Positions 49,146 through 57,403 of a DNA stretch of 63,460 bases are shown here, piece after piece. The stretch is from assembly GCA_002395605.1 (NCBI GenBank), contig DGXO01000034.1, positions 1-63,460 on the forward strand, given 5' to 3'. How positions within the stretch are numbered: position 1 is the stretch's first letter; every line of letters starts with the position of its first letter. Both the position numbers and the translations under genes were made by a program. This DNA is from Bacteroidales bacterium UBA4230 (lineage in GTDB: Bacteria; Bacteroidota; Bacteroidia; Bacteroidales; UBA932). The notes beneath the pieces are model-generated. The model saw only the letters and a program-made list of their open reading frames with translations, was not told the origin of the DNA and did not search any database.

Positions 49146-52100
49146 TTAGAAAGTAATGTTGACACCGAAGGAACAGGTCATCGGGGAAGGATAACGGCCG
49201 TTATCCACGCCGAAGGTAAGACCGGAGGAATCCTGAGTGGATGCACCCACCTCAGGGTCGTAGCCCTGGTACTTGGTGAAGGTGTACACATTCTGGATGT
49301 TCATGTACAGGCGGATGTTCTCAATCTTGGCTCTCTCAAGGACCTTCTTGGGGAAGGTGTAACCAAGGGTGATGTTCTTCACGCGGAGATAGGAGCCGTC
49401 TTCGACGTAACGGTCGGAGAGGCGGTCGTTGTCGTTAGGGTCGGCGATGGTGGGACGGGGAGTCTTGGTGTCGGGGTTGGACACGCGGACGTTTTCGACA
49501 TCCCACTGCCAGGTTTCACCAGCGGTATAAGGCTTGTCAGGGTCTATGACCTCAAGACGGGCGCGGTCGGCAATGGAAACGTGCTGGTTTGTCCAGACGC
49601 TGTTCATGTGGACAAGACCGTTCCAACCCTGACCCATGAGGTTGTAGTTGAGAACCTTGTTGCCAACGGAACCGTTGAGGAAGATGGAGAGGTCCACATT
49701 CTTGTAACGGAAGGTGTTGGTCCAGCCGAAGGTGAAGATGGGAAGCGGGGAACCGATATTGGTACGGTCGAGCTCGTTGATCTTGCCGTCATTGTTGACA
49801 TCGGCGAACTTGAGGTCACCGGGCCATACGGTGGTGTTGCGGTTGAACACGCCGTCAGAAGGATATTTCTCGGCCTTAGGTGAATTCTGGATGTCTTCGA
49901 AGTCCTTGTAAACTCCCACTACCTTGTAACCGTAGAAGTTGTAGAGGGACTCGCCGATTTCGGTGACGGATACGATGTCGCTCCACTGGCCGTAACCTAC
50001 AAGCTGCGCGTTTGCACTGCCGTCAAGGGCAAGGAGCTTGTTCTGGTTGAAGGAAATCTGGAAGTTGGAATCCCAGCTGAAGTTCTTCTTGTCAATGGGG
50101 TGAGTGTCCAGGGTGATTTCCAGACCGCGGTTGCGGATGGTACCGTAGTTACCCTTAGGAGCGGCAAGAGCCGAAGAGCCGTTACCCTGAGTACCCATAT
50201 AGGAAGGAAGGGTCATGGACATTAGCATGTCGGAGGACACCTTCTGGTAGAGGTCGATGATGAGGTTCAGGCGGTTCTTGAAGAAGTTGAGGTCAAGACC
50301 CACGTTAAACTGTTCCTGTTTCTCCCAGTGGATACCGGTATTGGAAATATTGGAAGGGCGCTGGCTGTCACCAAGAGCGGAAGGCATCTTGCTCATGCCG
50401 GATTCCCATGCGCCGGAGCCGATGTTGGCATTACCGGTCTGGCCCCATCCCAAGCGGATCTTACCGTCACTGAGGATATCCTTGGCCGATGAAGGGAAGA
50501 ATTTCTCATTGGTGAAACGCCAGCTTCCTGCTACGGAGTGGAAACCTGCCCAGCGGTTATCGGGGCCGAAGTTTGAAGAACCGTCGTAGCGGAAGGTGTA
50601 GGTGAGGAGGTAGCGGTTGTCGTAGTTGTAGGTTTCACGGGTGAAGAATGAAGCCATGGAACTTGAGCCGAAACCGCCGCCGATGGTAGGAGACTTGCTG
50701 GTAGCAAGGCCGATTGAGTGGATCTCATCCGAAGGAAGGTCCGTGCTGGCGGCCCTGAGATAATCCCAACGGGACTCCCATGCTTCCTGACCTATCATGG
50801 CGGTAATGCTATGCTTGCCGAACGTGTTGGAATAGGTGAGGTAGTTCTTCAAAGACCAGTACACGCTGGAGTTGCGCTGCTGGCTGATGGAGTTGCTGCC
50901 CTGCTGGAAAGTACCCAGAGAGATCTTCGGCTTGTAAGTGTCGGCCTGGGAAGAGCTGATGTCAAAACCAACCTCACTGCGGAAAGCGAAGTGCTTGATA
51001 GGAGTGAGTTCGGCATACACGTTACCGGTGAGTTTCTGACGTTTCAGGGTATTCTCATTGTACATTGCAAGGGCCACAGGGTTCTTGGTGGAGTAGCCTT
51101 CGCGAACAACGGTGGAATAGTTGCCGTCAATGTCGTAAACGGGGATGTCGGGGAGGGATGCCAGGGAGTAGAAGATGACACCTTCCTGACCGTCGGCCAG
51201 TTTAAGTTTATCGTGGGTGATGGCGTAGGTTGCGTTCACACCAAGCTTGAACCACTCCTTGAGCTGGGCGTCCAGATTGGTACGGAAGCTCAGACGGTCG
51301 AAGTTGGAGCCGATGATAGTACCTTCCTGATTCATGTAGGAACCGGAAACATAGTACTGGACTTTCTCGGAGCCGCCCTGCGCGCTCACCTGATGCTGAT
51401 GCTGGAGAGCGGTGCGGAAGACTTCGTCCTGCCAGTTGGTACCCTTTCCAAGGATGGAAGGATCCGTGTAGAGGGGATTGGCCTCCACCTCACCGATATT
51501 GACCATGTCGTTGTAGTACTCGGCGAATTCACGGAGATTCATCATCTTGATGCGGCTGGTCTGGCGACTCACGGCAAACATGCCGTCGTAGGAGAACTTG
51601 GCGTCTCCGGCCTTACCATGCTTGGTTGTGATGAGGACAACACCGTTTGCACCCTGGGCACCGTAGATGGCGGTTGCGGAAGCATCCTTGAGGATTTCCA
51701 TGCTCACGATATCGGCGGGGTTGATGGTGGACAGAGGGGAAATGGTGGAGACGCGGCCGTTACCAAGGGCATCTCCAAGGCCGAAGTCTGAACCGGAGTT
51801 TCCGCCGCCCTGGACGATGACGCCGTCAATGACATACAGAGGTTCTGCGTTGGCGTTGACGGTGGCCTGGCCACGGACGCGGATTGATGATGAGGATCCA
51901 GGGGCACCGGAAGTCTGCACTGCGGTAACACCGGCGGCGCGGCCCTGCAGGGACTGGTCCAGGTTGGTGATGATGGAACCCTTCAGGTCTTCCTCCTTCA
52001 TGGAAACGGAAGCACCGGAGAGGTCACTCCTTTTCATGGTACCGTAACCCACGACGACGACTTCGTCCAGGAATTCGGTATCTTCTCCAAGAACCACGTT

Positions 52101-52361
52101 GATAACCTTCTGGTCACCCACGGGGATTTCCTGGGTTGCATAACCGATGGATGAGAACACCAGCGTTGCGCCGGGGCGCACGGTGATGGTGTAGTTACCA
52201 TCCAGGTCTGTGATGGCACCGTTATTGGTGCCCTTCTCCATGACAGATGCTCCGATGACGGGGCCGACGTTGTCGGTAACCGTGCCAGTAACCTTGTTCT
52301 GTGCGAACAGGGCCGTGGTGGCGAGGAGCGCCAGCATGAAGGTCACAAATTTTTGTCTCAT
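49146..52361 (-). CDS. SusC/RagA-family TonB-dependent transporter of the mannan PUL
   Basis: This complete 1,071-residue protein has a signal peptide (MRQKFVTFMLALLATTALFAQ), an N-terminal CarboxypepD_reg-like domain (about 22-105: VTGTVTDNVGPVIGASVMEK), TonB-box-like EVVVVGYGT, a plug domain (about 115-230: LQGRAAGVTAVQTSGAPGSS) and a 22-strand-type barrel ending GVNITF. It contains the SusC signature LYVIDGVIV and DINAxSIEVLKD-like NPADIVSMEILKDASATAIY. It imports oligosaccharides made by the surface mannanases and glucanase. The gene is second in the long operon, after the GH5_7-like mannanase (27 bp), and partners with the SusD downstream. Confidence 0.97.
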   Translation of the reverse strand: MRQKFVTFMLALLATTALFAQNKVTGTVTDNVGPVIGASVMEKGTNNGAITDLDGNYTITVRPGATLVFSSIGYATQEIPVGDQKVINVVLGEDTEFLDEVVVVGYGTMKRSDLSGASVSMKEEDLKGSIITNLDQSLQGRAAGVTAVQTSGAPGSSSSIRVRGQATVNANAEPLYVIDGVIVQGGGNSGSDFGLGDALGNGRVSTISPLSTINPADIVSMEILKDASATAIYGAQGANGVVLITTKHGKAGDAKFSYDGMFAVSRQTSRIKMMNLREFAEYYNDMVNIGEVEANPLYTDPSILGKGTNWQDEVFRTALQHQHQVSAQGGSEKVQYYVSGSYMNQEGTIIGSNFDRLSFRTNLDAQLKEWFKLGVNATYAITHDKLKLADGQEGVIFYSLASLPDIPVYDIDGNYSTVVREGYSTKNPVALAMYNENTLKRQKLTGNVYAELTPIKHFAFRSEVGFDISSSQADTYKPKISLGTFQQGSNSISQQRNSSVYWSLKNYLTYSNTFGKHSITAMIGQEAWESRWDYLRAASTDLPSDEIHSIGLATSKSPTIGGGFGSSSMASFFTRETYNYDNRYLLTYTFRYDGSSNFGPDNRWAGFHSVAGSWRFTNEKFFPSSAKDILSDGKIRLGWGQTGNANIGSGAWESGMSKMPSALGDSQRPSNISNTGIHWEKQEQFNVGLDLNFFKNRLNLIIDLYQKVSSDMLMSMTLPSYMGTQGNGSSALAAPKGNYGTIRNRGLEITLDTHPIDKKNFSWDSNFQISFNQNKLLALDGSANAQLVGYGQWSDIVSVTEIGESLYNFYGYKVVGVYKDFEDIQNSPKAEKYPSDGVFNRNTTVWPGDLKFADVNNDGKINELDRTNIGSPLPIFTFGWTNTFRYKNVDLSIFLNGSVGNKVLNYNLMGQGWNGLVHMNSVWTNQHVSIADRARLEVIDPDKPYTAGETWQWDVENVRVSNPDTKTPRPTIADPNDNDRLSDRYVEDGSYLRVKNITLGYTFPKKVLERAKIENIRLYMNIQNVYTFTKYQGYDPEVGASTQDSSGLTFGVDNGRYPSPMTCSFGVNITF

Positions 52362-52388
52362 GCTTTAGTTGGTTAAAGGTTAATATTA

Positions 52389-53657
52389 TTATTGGTTTAG
52401 ATTGTTTATTGCGTTTTTGATGATGCCAACGGTGCTGTCCGTGACATATACGCCGTTAAGCCCCTGGGCCTCCTGGGCGGGGTCTCCGGTGTAAGGGTCT
52501 CCGCTCACCCATTGCTCGTGAAGGGGCTCCGCAAAACCGCTCCAGCCCCAGAAGTTGGCGCCCTGAAGGGTTTTTCCAACCTGGCCGAAGAGGTACTCAT
52601 AATAGGAATCGCGTGCGCGTGTAGTAGCGCTTTTTTCGGCCTTGAAGCCGTCACGGGGGAAGCCGAATTCCTCACAGACTACGGGAAGGCCAAGTTCCTT
52701 GGCGAGTTCGGCATGCACCCTGAGGTATTCAGCGGTCTTTTCTATTGCGGCGGGGATATCCTCCTCAAGGGATTCGGCCTTTACCCAGCTCCAGTTGTAG
52801 GGCCAGATGTGGATTGTCATATAGTCTACGTCGGGGATGGTGTTGACCCTGCGAAGGAGTTCCATGTCTTCCTCGGAGCCCATGAGGCCTTCGTTGCCGG
52901 TGGAAAGGAGGTGGTTGGGGTCAAGTTCCTTGACTATTTTGGCAGCCTCTGTCATCCAACCGATGAAACCGTCCTGGATCTCTTTTTCAGAGGAGAAGCA
53001 GCGGGGCTCGTTGCCTATTTGCCAGGCAAAGATTGCGGGGTCTTCCTTATACGGCTTGCCGGTGATGGAGTTGGTTCGGCCCACGATGTTGCGCAAATGA
53101 TTGAAATAGAGCTCCTGAGACTCCTTGGAGGTTTGGAACTTACGCATCTGCTGCATGAAGGGCCAGTAGCCGTCTATGAGCGGGATGAGGGTTTTTTCTC
53201 CGGTTGCCCATTCAAGGTACTGACCGTAGCCGCCGCTCCATTCCCAGGAGTTGTTGATGTAGAGGACGGCCTGCATGTCACGCTTTCCGAGTTCCACAAG
53301 ATAGCGGTCCAGGCCCACCAGGAGGGTGTCGTTGTACACTCCGGGAGCGGTTTGGAGGGTGGGCTCCACGCGGGAGAACACGCCGTCTGCGCCGTCTCCG
53401 CCCACAAGGGTGCGGAGATTGGTGATTCCAAGGGCCTTGAGGGTGTCAAGCTCCCTCTGGAGGCGCTCCAGGTCACCGCCACGGCCATCCGACGCCAGGA
53501 TGGGGCCGTACCAGAAATTGGTGCCCACATAGGTGTAGGGCTTGCCGTTACGGATAAACTGACCGTCTTTGACGGTAACGAATTCAGGGGGTTTGCTGCA
53601 AGAAATGGCGGCAAGGGCAATAGCAACCCCCACCACGGTTTTAAGCGTTATTTTCAT
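52389..53657 (-). CDS. GH5_7-like endo-beta-1,4-mannanase lipoprotein
   Basis: The start at 53657 (MKITLKTVVGVAIALAAISC) gives a lipoprotein signal; an upstream ATG at 53672 adds five residues. The 422-residue enzyme is a single GH5 barrel. It has FIRNGKPYTYVGTNFWYGP near the N-terminus, NNSWEWSGGYGQYLEWA, acid/base Glu at about 216 (WQIGNEPRC), HIWPYNWSW, and nucleophile Glu at about 329 (CEEFGFPRD). The NFWYG and GNEPR patterns are typical of subfamily GH5_7 mannanases. It is the first gene of the operon, ahead of SusC. A -7 box lies at 53689-53696. Together with the two GH26 enzymes it should depolymerise mannan. Confidence 0.93.
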   Translation of the reverse strand: MKITLKTVVGVAIALAAISCSKPPEFVTVKDGQFIRNGKPYTYVGTNFWYGPILASDGRGGDLERLQRELDTLKALGITNLRTLVGGDGADGVFSRVEPTLQTAPGVYNDTLLVGLDRYLVELGKRDMQAVLYINNSWEWSGGYGQYLEWATGEKTLIPLIDGYWPFMQQMRKFQTSKESQELYFNHLRNIVGRTNSITGKPYKEDPAIFAWQIGNEPRCFSSEKEIQDGFIGWMTEAAKIVKELDPNHLLSTGNEGLMGSEEDMELLRRVNTIPDVDYMTIHIWPYNWSWVKAESLEEDIPAAIEKTAEYLRVHAELAKELGLPVVCEEFGFPRDGFKAEKSATTRARDSYYEYLFGQVGKTLQGANFWGWSGFAEPLHEQWVSGDPYTGDPAQEAQGLNGVYVTDSTVGIIKNAINNLNQ

Positions 53658-53688
53658 TATGTTGGCCGACATAAATTTTGTACAGGTA

Positions 53689-53696
53689 CAAAGTTA
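53689..53696 (-). promoter_or_regulatory. -7 promoter box (TAACTTTG, minus strand) of the mannan/xyloglucan operon
   Basis: The box reads CAAAGTTA on the plus strand. It is an exact TAnnTTTG match on the minus strand, 16 bp before the ATG at 53672 and 31 bp before the ATG at 53657. The stretch up to the AraC gene (53697-53758) may hold the AraC operator; I see no obvious direct repeat in it. Confidence 0.6.
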
Positions 53697-53758
53697 TGGT
53701 TACGGCCTGTTTCGGACAAATGAATAAATAACAAAAACCGATACTATTTTAACATTGG

Positions 53759-54637
53759 CTATACAAACACCCTGTTTTTGGTGAAAAGAGCCCTGAAATC
53801 GCGGGGCGTATAGCCGCGCCGGTTCTTGAAGGCGCGGTTGAAATTGGAGAGGTTGTTGAAGCCGCAGGCATAGCAGATTTCACTGATTCCGGTGGTGGTG
53901 TCAACAAGCATTCGGGCGGCCCTTCCAAGCCGCACGTCTATGATGTAATCCTGGAGGTTGCGGGTGGTGTGCTGCTTGAAAAAACGGCTGAATGCGCTTG
54001 GCGCCATACCCACCATTGCAGCAAGGTCGTCGAGCCTAAGTTCCTCTGCGTAATGTTCTGATATGTAATCCTTTACCTTGCGCACACGGCGGCTTTCGCT
54101 TTCTCCGGTGATGTTGGCGAAAGAAGTGGAGGCAAGGATCCGTGCGCCTTTGTCCTGGGAGAGTTCATAGAGGATCTTGAGCATGTTCAGGAATTGGTCG
54201 AAGCTGTCTTCCAGAGACGATATTGTGTCCAGGTAAGTGTACACTTTGGCAATGGCGCTGAGGGAAAAAGCCACGCCGTGGCGGGCGTTTTCGAACATCT
54301 TTTTTATGGACAGGAACTGGTTTCGGCCAAGGAGCCTGGAGTCCAGGAGGTCCGGGGAAAACTGGATGGTGATTTCCCGGATATCGGCCGAAGTGCAACT
54401 GCCCTGCTCCCAAACGTGCTCCAGGCCGTCACCGGTGACAAGGGTGAGCTCAAGGTCTCCTATTTCCTCTATGCTGTCCCCAACAATGCGCTTTACTCCC
54501 CTGCCGTTTTCTATGAAATTGAGCTCGTAAACGTTATGGCTGTGAATGGGGTACTGGAACTCGGTTTTATGGCGTTCCACAATATAAAAGCAGTCACGGT
54601 CTGTGATTGGAGTTACTTCCCGGAGTACGTTTGACAT
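53759..54637 (-). CDS. AraC-family transcriptional regulator
   Basis: This 292-residue cytosolic protein has an N-terminal cupin-type sensor (about 20-110: FQYPIHSHNVYELNFIENGR) and a C-terminal double helix-turn-helix (about 185-290). The latter has VRKVKDYISEHYAEELRLDD, LAAMVGMAPSAFSRFFKQHT and the signature GISEICYACGFNNLSNFNRA FKNRRGYTPRDFR, given here in parts. AraC activators of Bacteroidota PULs respond to small sugars in the cytosol, in contrast to hybrid two-component systems that sense oligosaccharides in the periplasm. A disaccharide such as mannobiose or mannosylglucose would be a logical effector, which is inference. It lies upstream of the operon in the same orientation and diverges from the GH36 gene, so it can control both. 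It is the only regulator in the second PUL. Confidence 0.94.
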   Translation of the reverse strand: MSNVLREVTPITDRDCFYIVERHKTEFQYPIHSHNVYELNFIENGRGVKRIVGDSIEEIGDLELTLVTGDGLEHVWEQGSCTSADIREITIQFSPDLLDSRLLGRNQFLSIKKMFENARHGVAFSLSAIAKVYTYLDTISSLEDSFDQFLNMLKILYELSQDKGARILASTSFANITGESESRRVRKVKDYISEHYAEELRLDDLAAMVGMAPSAFSRFFKQHTTRNLQDYIIDVRLGRAARMLVDTTTGISEICYACGFNNLSNFNRAFKNRRGYTPRDFRALFTKNRVFV

Positions 54638-54657
54638 TTCTTATGCAGTTATATGTA

Positions 54658-54665
54658 CAAAGATA
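54658..54665 (-). promoter_or_regulatory. -7 promoter box (TATCTTTG, minus strand) of the AraC gene
   Basis: The box reads CAAAGATA on the plus strand, 20 bp upstream of the AraC ATG. The rest of the 109-bp divergent region toward GH36 is AT-rich. It has a weaker TATCTTGC at about 54717-54724 that could serve the GH36 gene. Confidence 0.6.
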
Positions 54666-54746
54666 GTGAAATTTTGATACTTTTTAAACAATTTTTCATA
54701 ATCCGGGATTTAAATGCTATCTTGCAGTGAAATTTTGTAAGCCACT

Positions 54747-56981
54747 ATGAAAAAAACACTACTTCTTGCAGTAGCCGTACTGCTAGTTGCCATGCCCTCA
54801 GAGGCCAGGAAAAAGCCTAAATTCACCCATGAAACCGTAGCCGTTCCGGCAGTGGAAAGAGAGATTATTTCCGTGGAAACCGCTTCCACCTCCCTTAACC
54901 TTCTGGTTACGGAAAAAGGCGAACTCCAGACACTTCACTATGGGGCAAAGATAGAGGATCCTGGTGCATGGCTGCAACTGGACGGAAGCTCGGAAGACTA
55001 CAACGGCTGCCGGTCCCTCACTTATCCGGCAACGGGAGGCAGGTTTATATCGGAGCCCGCGCTGCACGTCAAATACCCGGACGGCTCGCATAACACGGAG
55101 CTGTATTTCACGGGAGTGAAAAAATCGGCCCAGGATGGTTTTGAGAGGACGGAGATCGGCCTCAAGGACTATGTGACGGGGCTTGAGGTGAAGCTCCTTT
55201 ACGACGCCTATGTGAAGGAAGACGTGATAGAGATGCACTCGGAGATTCTGAACGGCGGCAAAAAGGCCGTGGAACTTCTTAACTATGCTTCGGCCTCACT
55301 TTACGTGGATGCCCCTGAATACCTTCTCACGCACTTTTACGGGGCGTGGGCAAAGGAAATGCTCATGGAAAGCGAGGTCCTTGGCCACGACACCAAGGTT
55401 ATCGAGTCCCGCCGCGGAGTGCAGGCTACGCAGGGGAACAACCCATCCTTCCTTCTGTCGCTGGGCACTAAGGAGCTCCGGGAAAACGACGGCGAAGTCA
55501 TTGCCGGCGCCCTTGAGTGGAGCGGCAATTTCCGCATGAGCTTTGAAAAAGACGACGCCCACAGGCTGAACATCATTACCGGCATTAGCCCTTATGCTTC
55601 GGCATATCCGCTTGAGGCCGGGGCCACATTTGTGACGCCCGGAATGGTTTACACCTACTCTGCCGAAGGTGCCGGCGGCGCTTCCCGCAACCTTCACCGC
55701 TGGGCTCGCAAGTACTGCGTTTATGGTGGCGGCGCAGTGAATCCCACCCTTTTGAACAGCTGGGAGGGAGCGTATTTCAACTTCACCACTCCCGTCCTTC
55801 TTGGCATGATAGACGATGCCGCCTCAATGGGCCTTGAGATGTTTGTGCTTGACGACGGCTGGTTCGGCAACGACTTCCCGCGCAACGGAGACAACGCCGG
55901 GCTGGGAGACTGGGAGGTGAACACCTCAAAGCTTCCGGAAGGAATTGAGTACTTGGCTTCTTACGCTCATTCCAAAGGGCTTAAATTCGGCATATGGATA
56001 GAGCCTGAAATGGTGAATCCGGCCTCCAACCTTGCCCACGAGCACCCGGAATGGGTTGTCCAGAGCCCCGGCCGTGAAATCTATCAGGGCCGAAACCAGT
56101 GGGTGCTGGACCTTTCCAACCCCGCAGTGGAAGACTTCGTGTTCGGCATATTTGACCGCACCATGCAGCTTGCTCCCGGTATCGACTACATAAAATGGGA
56201 CTGCAACAGGGTTATCCAGAGCTTCGGCAGCCCTTATCTTGGCACGCAGCAGGACCGCTTCTATGTGGAATATGTTGAGGGACTGTACAATGTCATGCGC
56301 CGAATTAGGGAGAAATACCCCCGCGTCATCGTGCAGTGCTGCTCCTCCGGCGGTGGCCGCGTAGACTACGGAGCGCTCCGCTACTGCAACGAGGTCTGGA
56401 CCTCCGACAATACCGACGCCCGCACCCGCGCCTTCATCCAGTACTCCATGAACCTCATCTACCCGGCTTGCGTAATGGCCTCCCACGTATCTACGGTGCC
56501 CAACCACCAGACATCCAACGTGACGCCACTGAAGTTCCGCTTTGACATGGCATGCTCCGGTCGCCTTGGCATGGAGCTCCAGCCTAAGTACTTCTCCCCC
56601 GAAGACCGCGCCCTTGCCGACCGCTGCATCACGTCATACAAGAAGTACCGTGACCTTGTGTTTGCAGGAGACGCCTACCGCCTGGCGTCGCCCTACGACG
56701 GCAGTTACTACGGCGTAATGTATGTCTCTGAGGACAAGTCGCGCGCCGTTGTGTTCACCTATTGCCTTGAGTTTGAGCCCCGTACAGTTGGTAGCAAAGC
56801 CTTCCGCCTCATCGGCCTGGATCCTTCCCGCAGCTACAAGGTCATGGAGCAGAACGTAGACCGCAGCTGCTGGTGGGGCAGCGGCAAGGTGTTCTCCGGT
56901 TCCTTTCTTGCCGAAGGCGGCTTCAACCCCGTCCTGCCGCAGATCTACTCCTCCGCCGTCTTCGTGCTGGAGGCGCAGTAG
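54747..56981 (+). CDS. GH36 alpha-galactosidase, secreted
   Basis: This 744-residue enzyme has a Sec signal (MKKTLLLAVAVLLVAMPSEA). An N-terminal beta-supersandwich (about 30-330) precedes the GH36 barrel, which carries MFVLDDGWFGNDFPRNGDNA, FGIWIEPEMVNP and nucleophile Asp at about 485 (IKWDCNR). CSSGGGRVDYG and the acid/base Asp in TSDNTDARTR (about 553) complete the site. A C-terminal beta domain follows. GH36 enzymes of this type remove alpha-1,6-galactose from galactomannan and raffinose-like sugars. Divergent from the AraC gene, it provides the debranching step for galactomannan in the mannan PUL. A hairpin terminator (57056-57096) follows within a repeat array. Confidence 0.96.
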   Translation: MKKTLLLAVAVLLVAMPSEARKKPKFTHETVAVPAVEREIISVETASTSLNLLVTEKGELQTLHYGAKIEDPGAWLQLDGSSEDYNGCRSLTYPATGGRFISEPALHVKYPDGSHNTELYFTGVKKSAQDGFERTEIGLKDYVTGLEVKLLYDAYVKEDVIEMHSEILNGGKKAVELLNYASASLYVDAPEYLLTHFYGAWAKEMLMESEVLGHDTKVIESRRGVQATQGNNPSFLLSLGTKELRENDGEVIAGALEWSGNFRMSFEKDDAHRLNIITGISPYASAYPLEAGATFVTPGMVYTYSAEGAGGASRNLHRWARKYCVYGGGAVNPTLLNSWEGAYFNFTTPVLLGMIDDAASMGLEMFVLDDGWFGNDFPRNGDNAGLGDWEVNTSKLPEGIEYLASYAHSKGLKFGIWIEPEMVNPASNLAHEHPEWVVQSPGREIYQGRNQWVLDLSNPAVEDFVFGIFDRTMQLAPGIDYIKWDCNRVIQSFGSPYLGTQQDRFYVEYVEGLYNVMRRIREKYPRVIVQCCSSGGGRVDYGALRYCNEVWTSDNTDARTRAFIQYSMNLIYPACVMASHVSTVPNHQTSNVTPLKFRFDMACSGRLGMELQPKYFSPEDRALADRCITSYKKYRDLVFAGDAYRLASPYDGSYYGVMYVSEDKSRAVVFTYCLEFEPRTVGSKAFRLIGLDPSRSYKVMEQNVDRSCWWGSGKVFSGSFLAEGGFNPVLPQIYSSAVFVLEAQ

Positions 56982-56989
56982 GTTCAGCC

Positions 56990-57172
56990 GTCGCAGGTGG
57001 CATTGCGAACTGTCGCAGGTGGCATTGCGAACTGTCGCAGGTGGCATTGCAAAACGTCGCGGGTCTGCAAAAAAACTCTGACCTGCGACGGTTTTTGCCT
57101 CTTATGGCCGATTTGCGTCGCAGTTCGGCCGAAAAACGCAGACCTGCGACGGTTTCTCATAGGACCTGCGAC
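56990..57172. repeat. 22-bp tandem repeats of GTCGCAGGT followed by inverted ACCTGCGAC copies
   Basis: Three direct copies of GTCGCAGGTGGCATTGC plus 5 bp start at 56990, 57012 and 57034 (period 22). A degenerate copy follows at 57056. The core then recurs inverted as ACCTGCGAC at 57081, 57142 and 57164; the last two are again 22 bp apart. The opposed copies can fold into several hairpins. The stretch is non-coding; open frames through it are by-products of the repeat. Confidence 0.85.
57056..57096 (+). terminator. Terminator-like hairpin after the GH36 gene
   Basis: GTCGCGGGTC (57056) pairs with GACCTGCGAC (57080-57089) with one mismatch and is followed by GGTTTTTG. The arms belong to the GTCGCAGGT repeat family. 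Confidence 0.65.
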
Positions 57173-57204
57173 GGCTCAACGCCAGACCTGCCGCGCAGCC
57201 ACCG

Positions 57205-57360
57205 CCCGAGCACGGAAACGGCACAAAAACGTGCGCGGAGGGGGCAAAAGTACCAGCCCGAGCACGGAAACGGCACTAAAACGTGCGCGGAGGGGGCAAA
57301 AGCACCCGCCAGAGCACGAAAACGGCCAAAAACGTGGACGGAGAGGGCGGGTATCGGAGA
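57205..57360. repeat. Three tandem copies of a 52-bp repeat upstream of the response-regulator gene
   Basis: Copies start with the CCGAGCACGG-type sequence at 57205, 57257 and 57309 (exact 52-bp period; GAGCAC at 57208, 57260 and 57312). The first two are nearly identical, sharing AAACGTGCGCGGAGGGGGCA, and the third has drifted. The third copy is also bracketed by ACCCGCC (57304) and GGCGGGT (57346). The array ends about 45 bp before the ATG at 57404, in a likely regulatory position. Confidence 0.85.
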
Positions 57361-57403
57361 AATGCGAAAAAATTACGATATTTGCATAAATTAGTGCAAG
57401 AAG

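Noticed and set aside
52512..53723. Long open frame (about 400 codons) antisense to the GH5 mannanase gene
   Set aside because: It mirrors the codons of an intact GH5 enzyme and has no recognisable motif or start context.
57205..57360. Possible CRISPR array
   Set aside because: The three 52-bp units are contiguous and diverge along their whole length; there are no unique spacers and no cas genes nearby.
56873..57394. Open reading frames of about 130-170 codons running through the repeat arrays
   Set aside because: They begin in another frame of the GH36 gene or inside GC-rich repeats, have repeat-derived low-complexity peptides and no homology I recognise.
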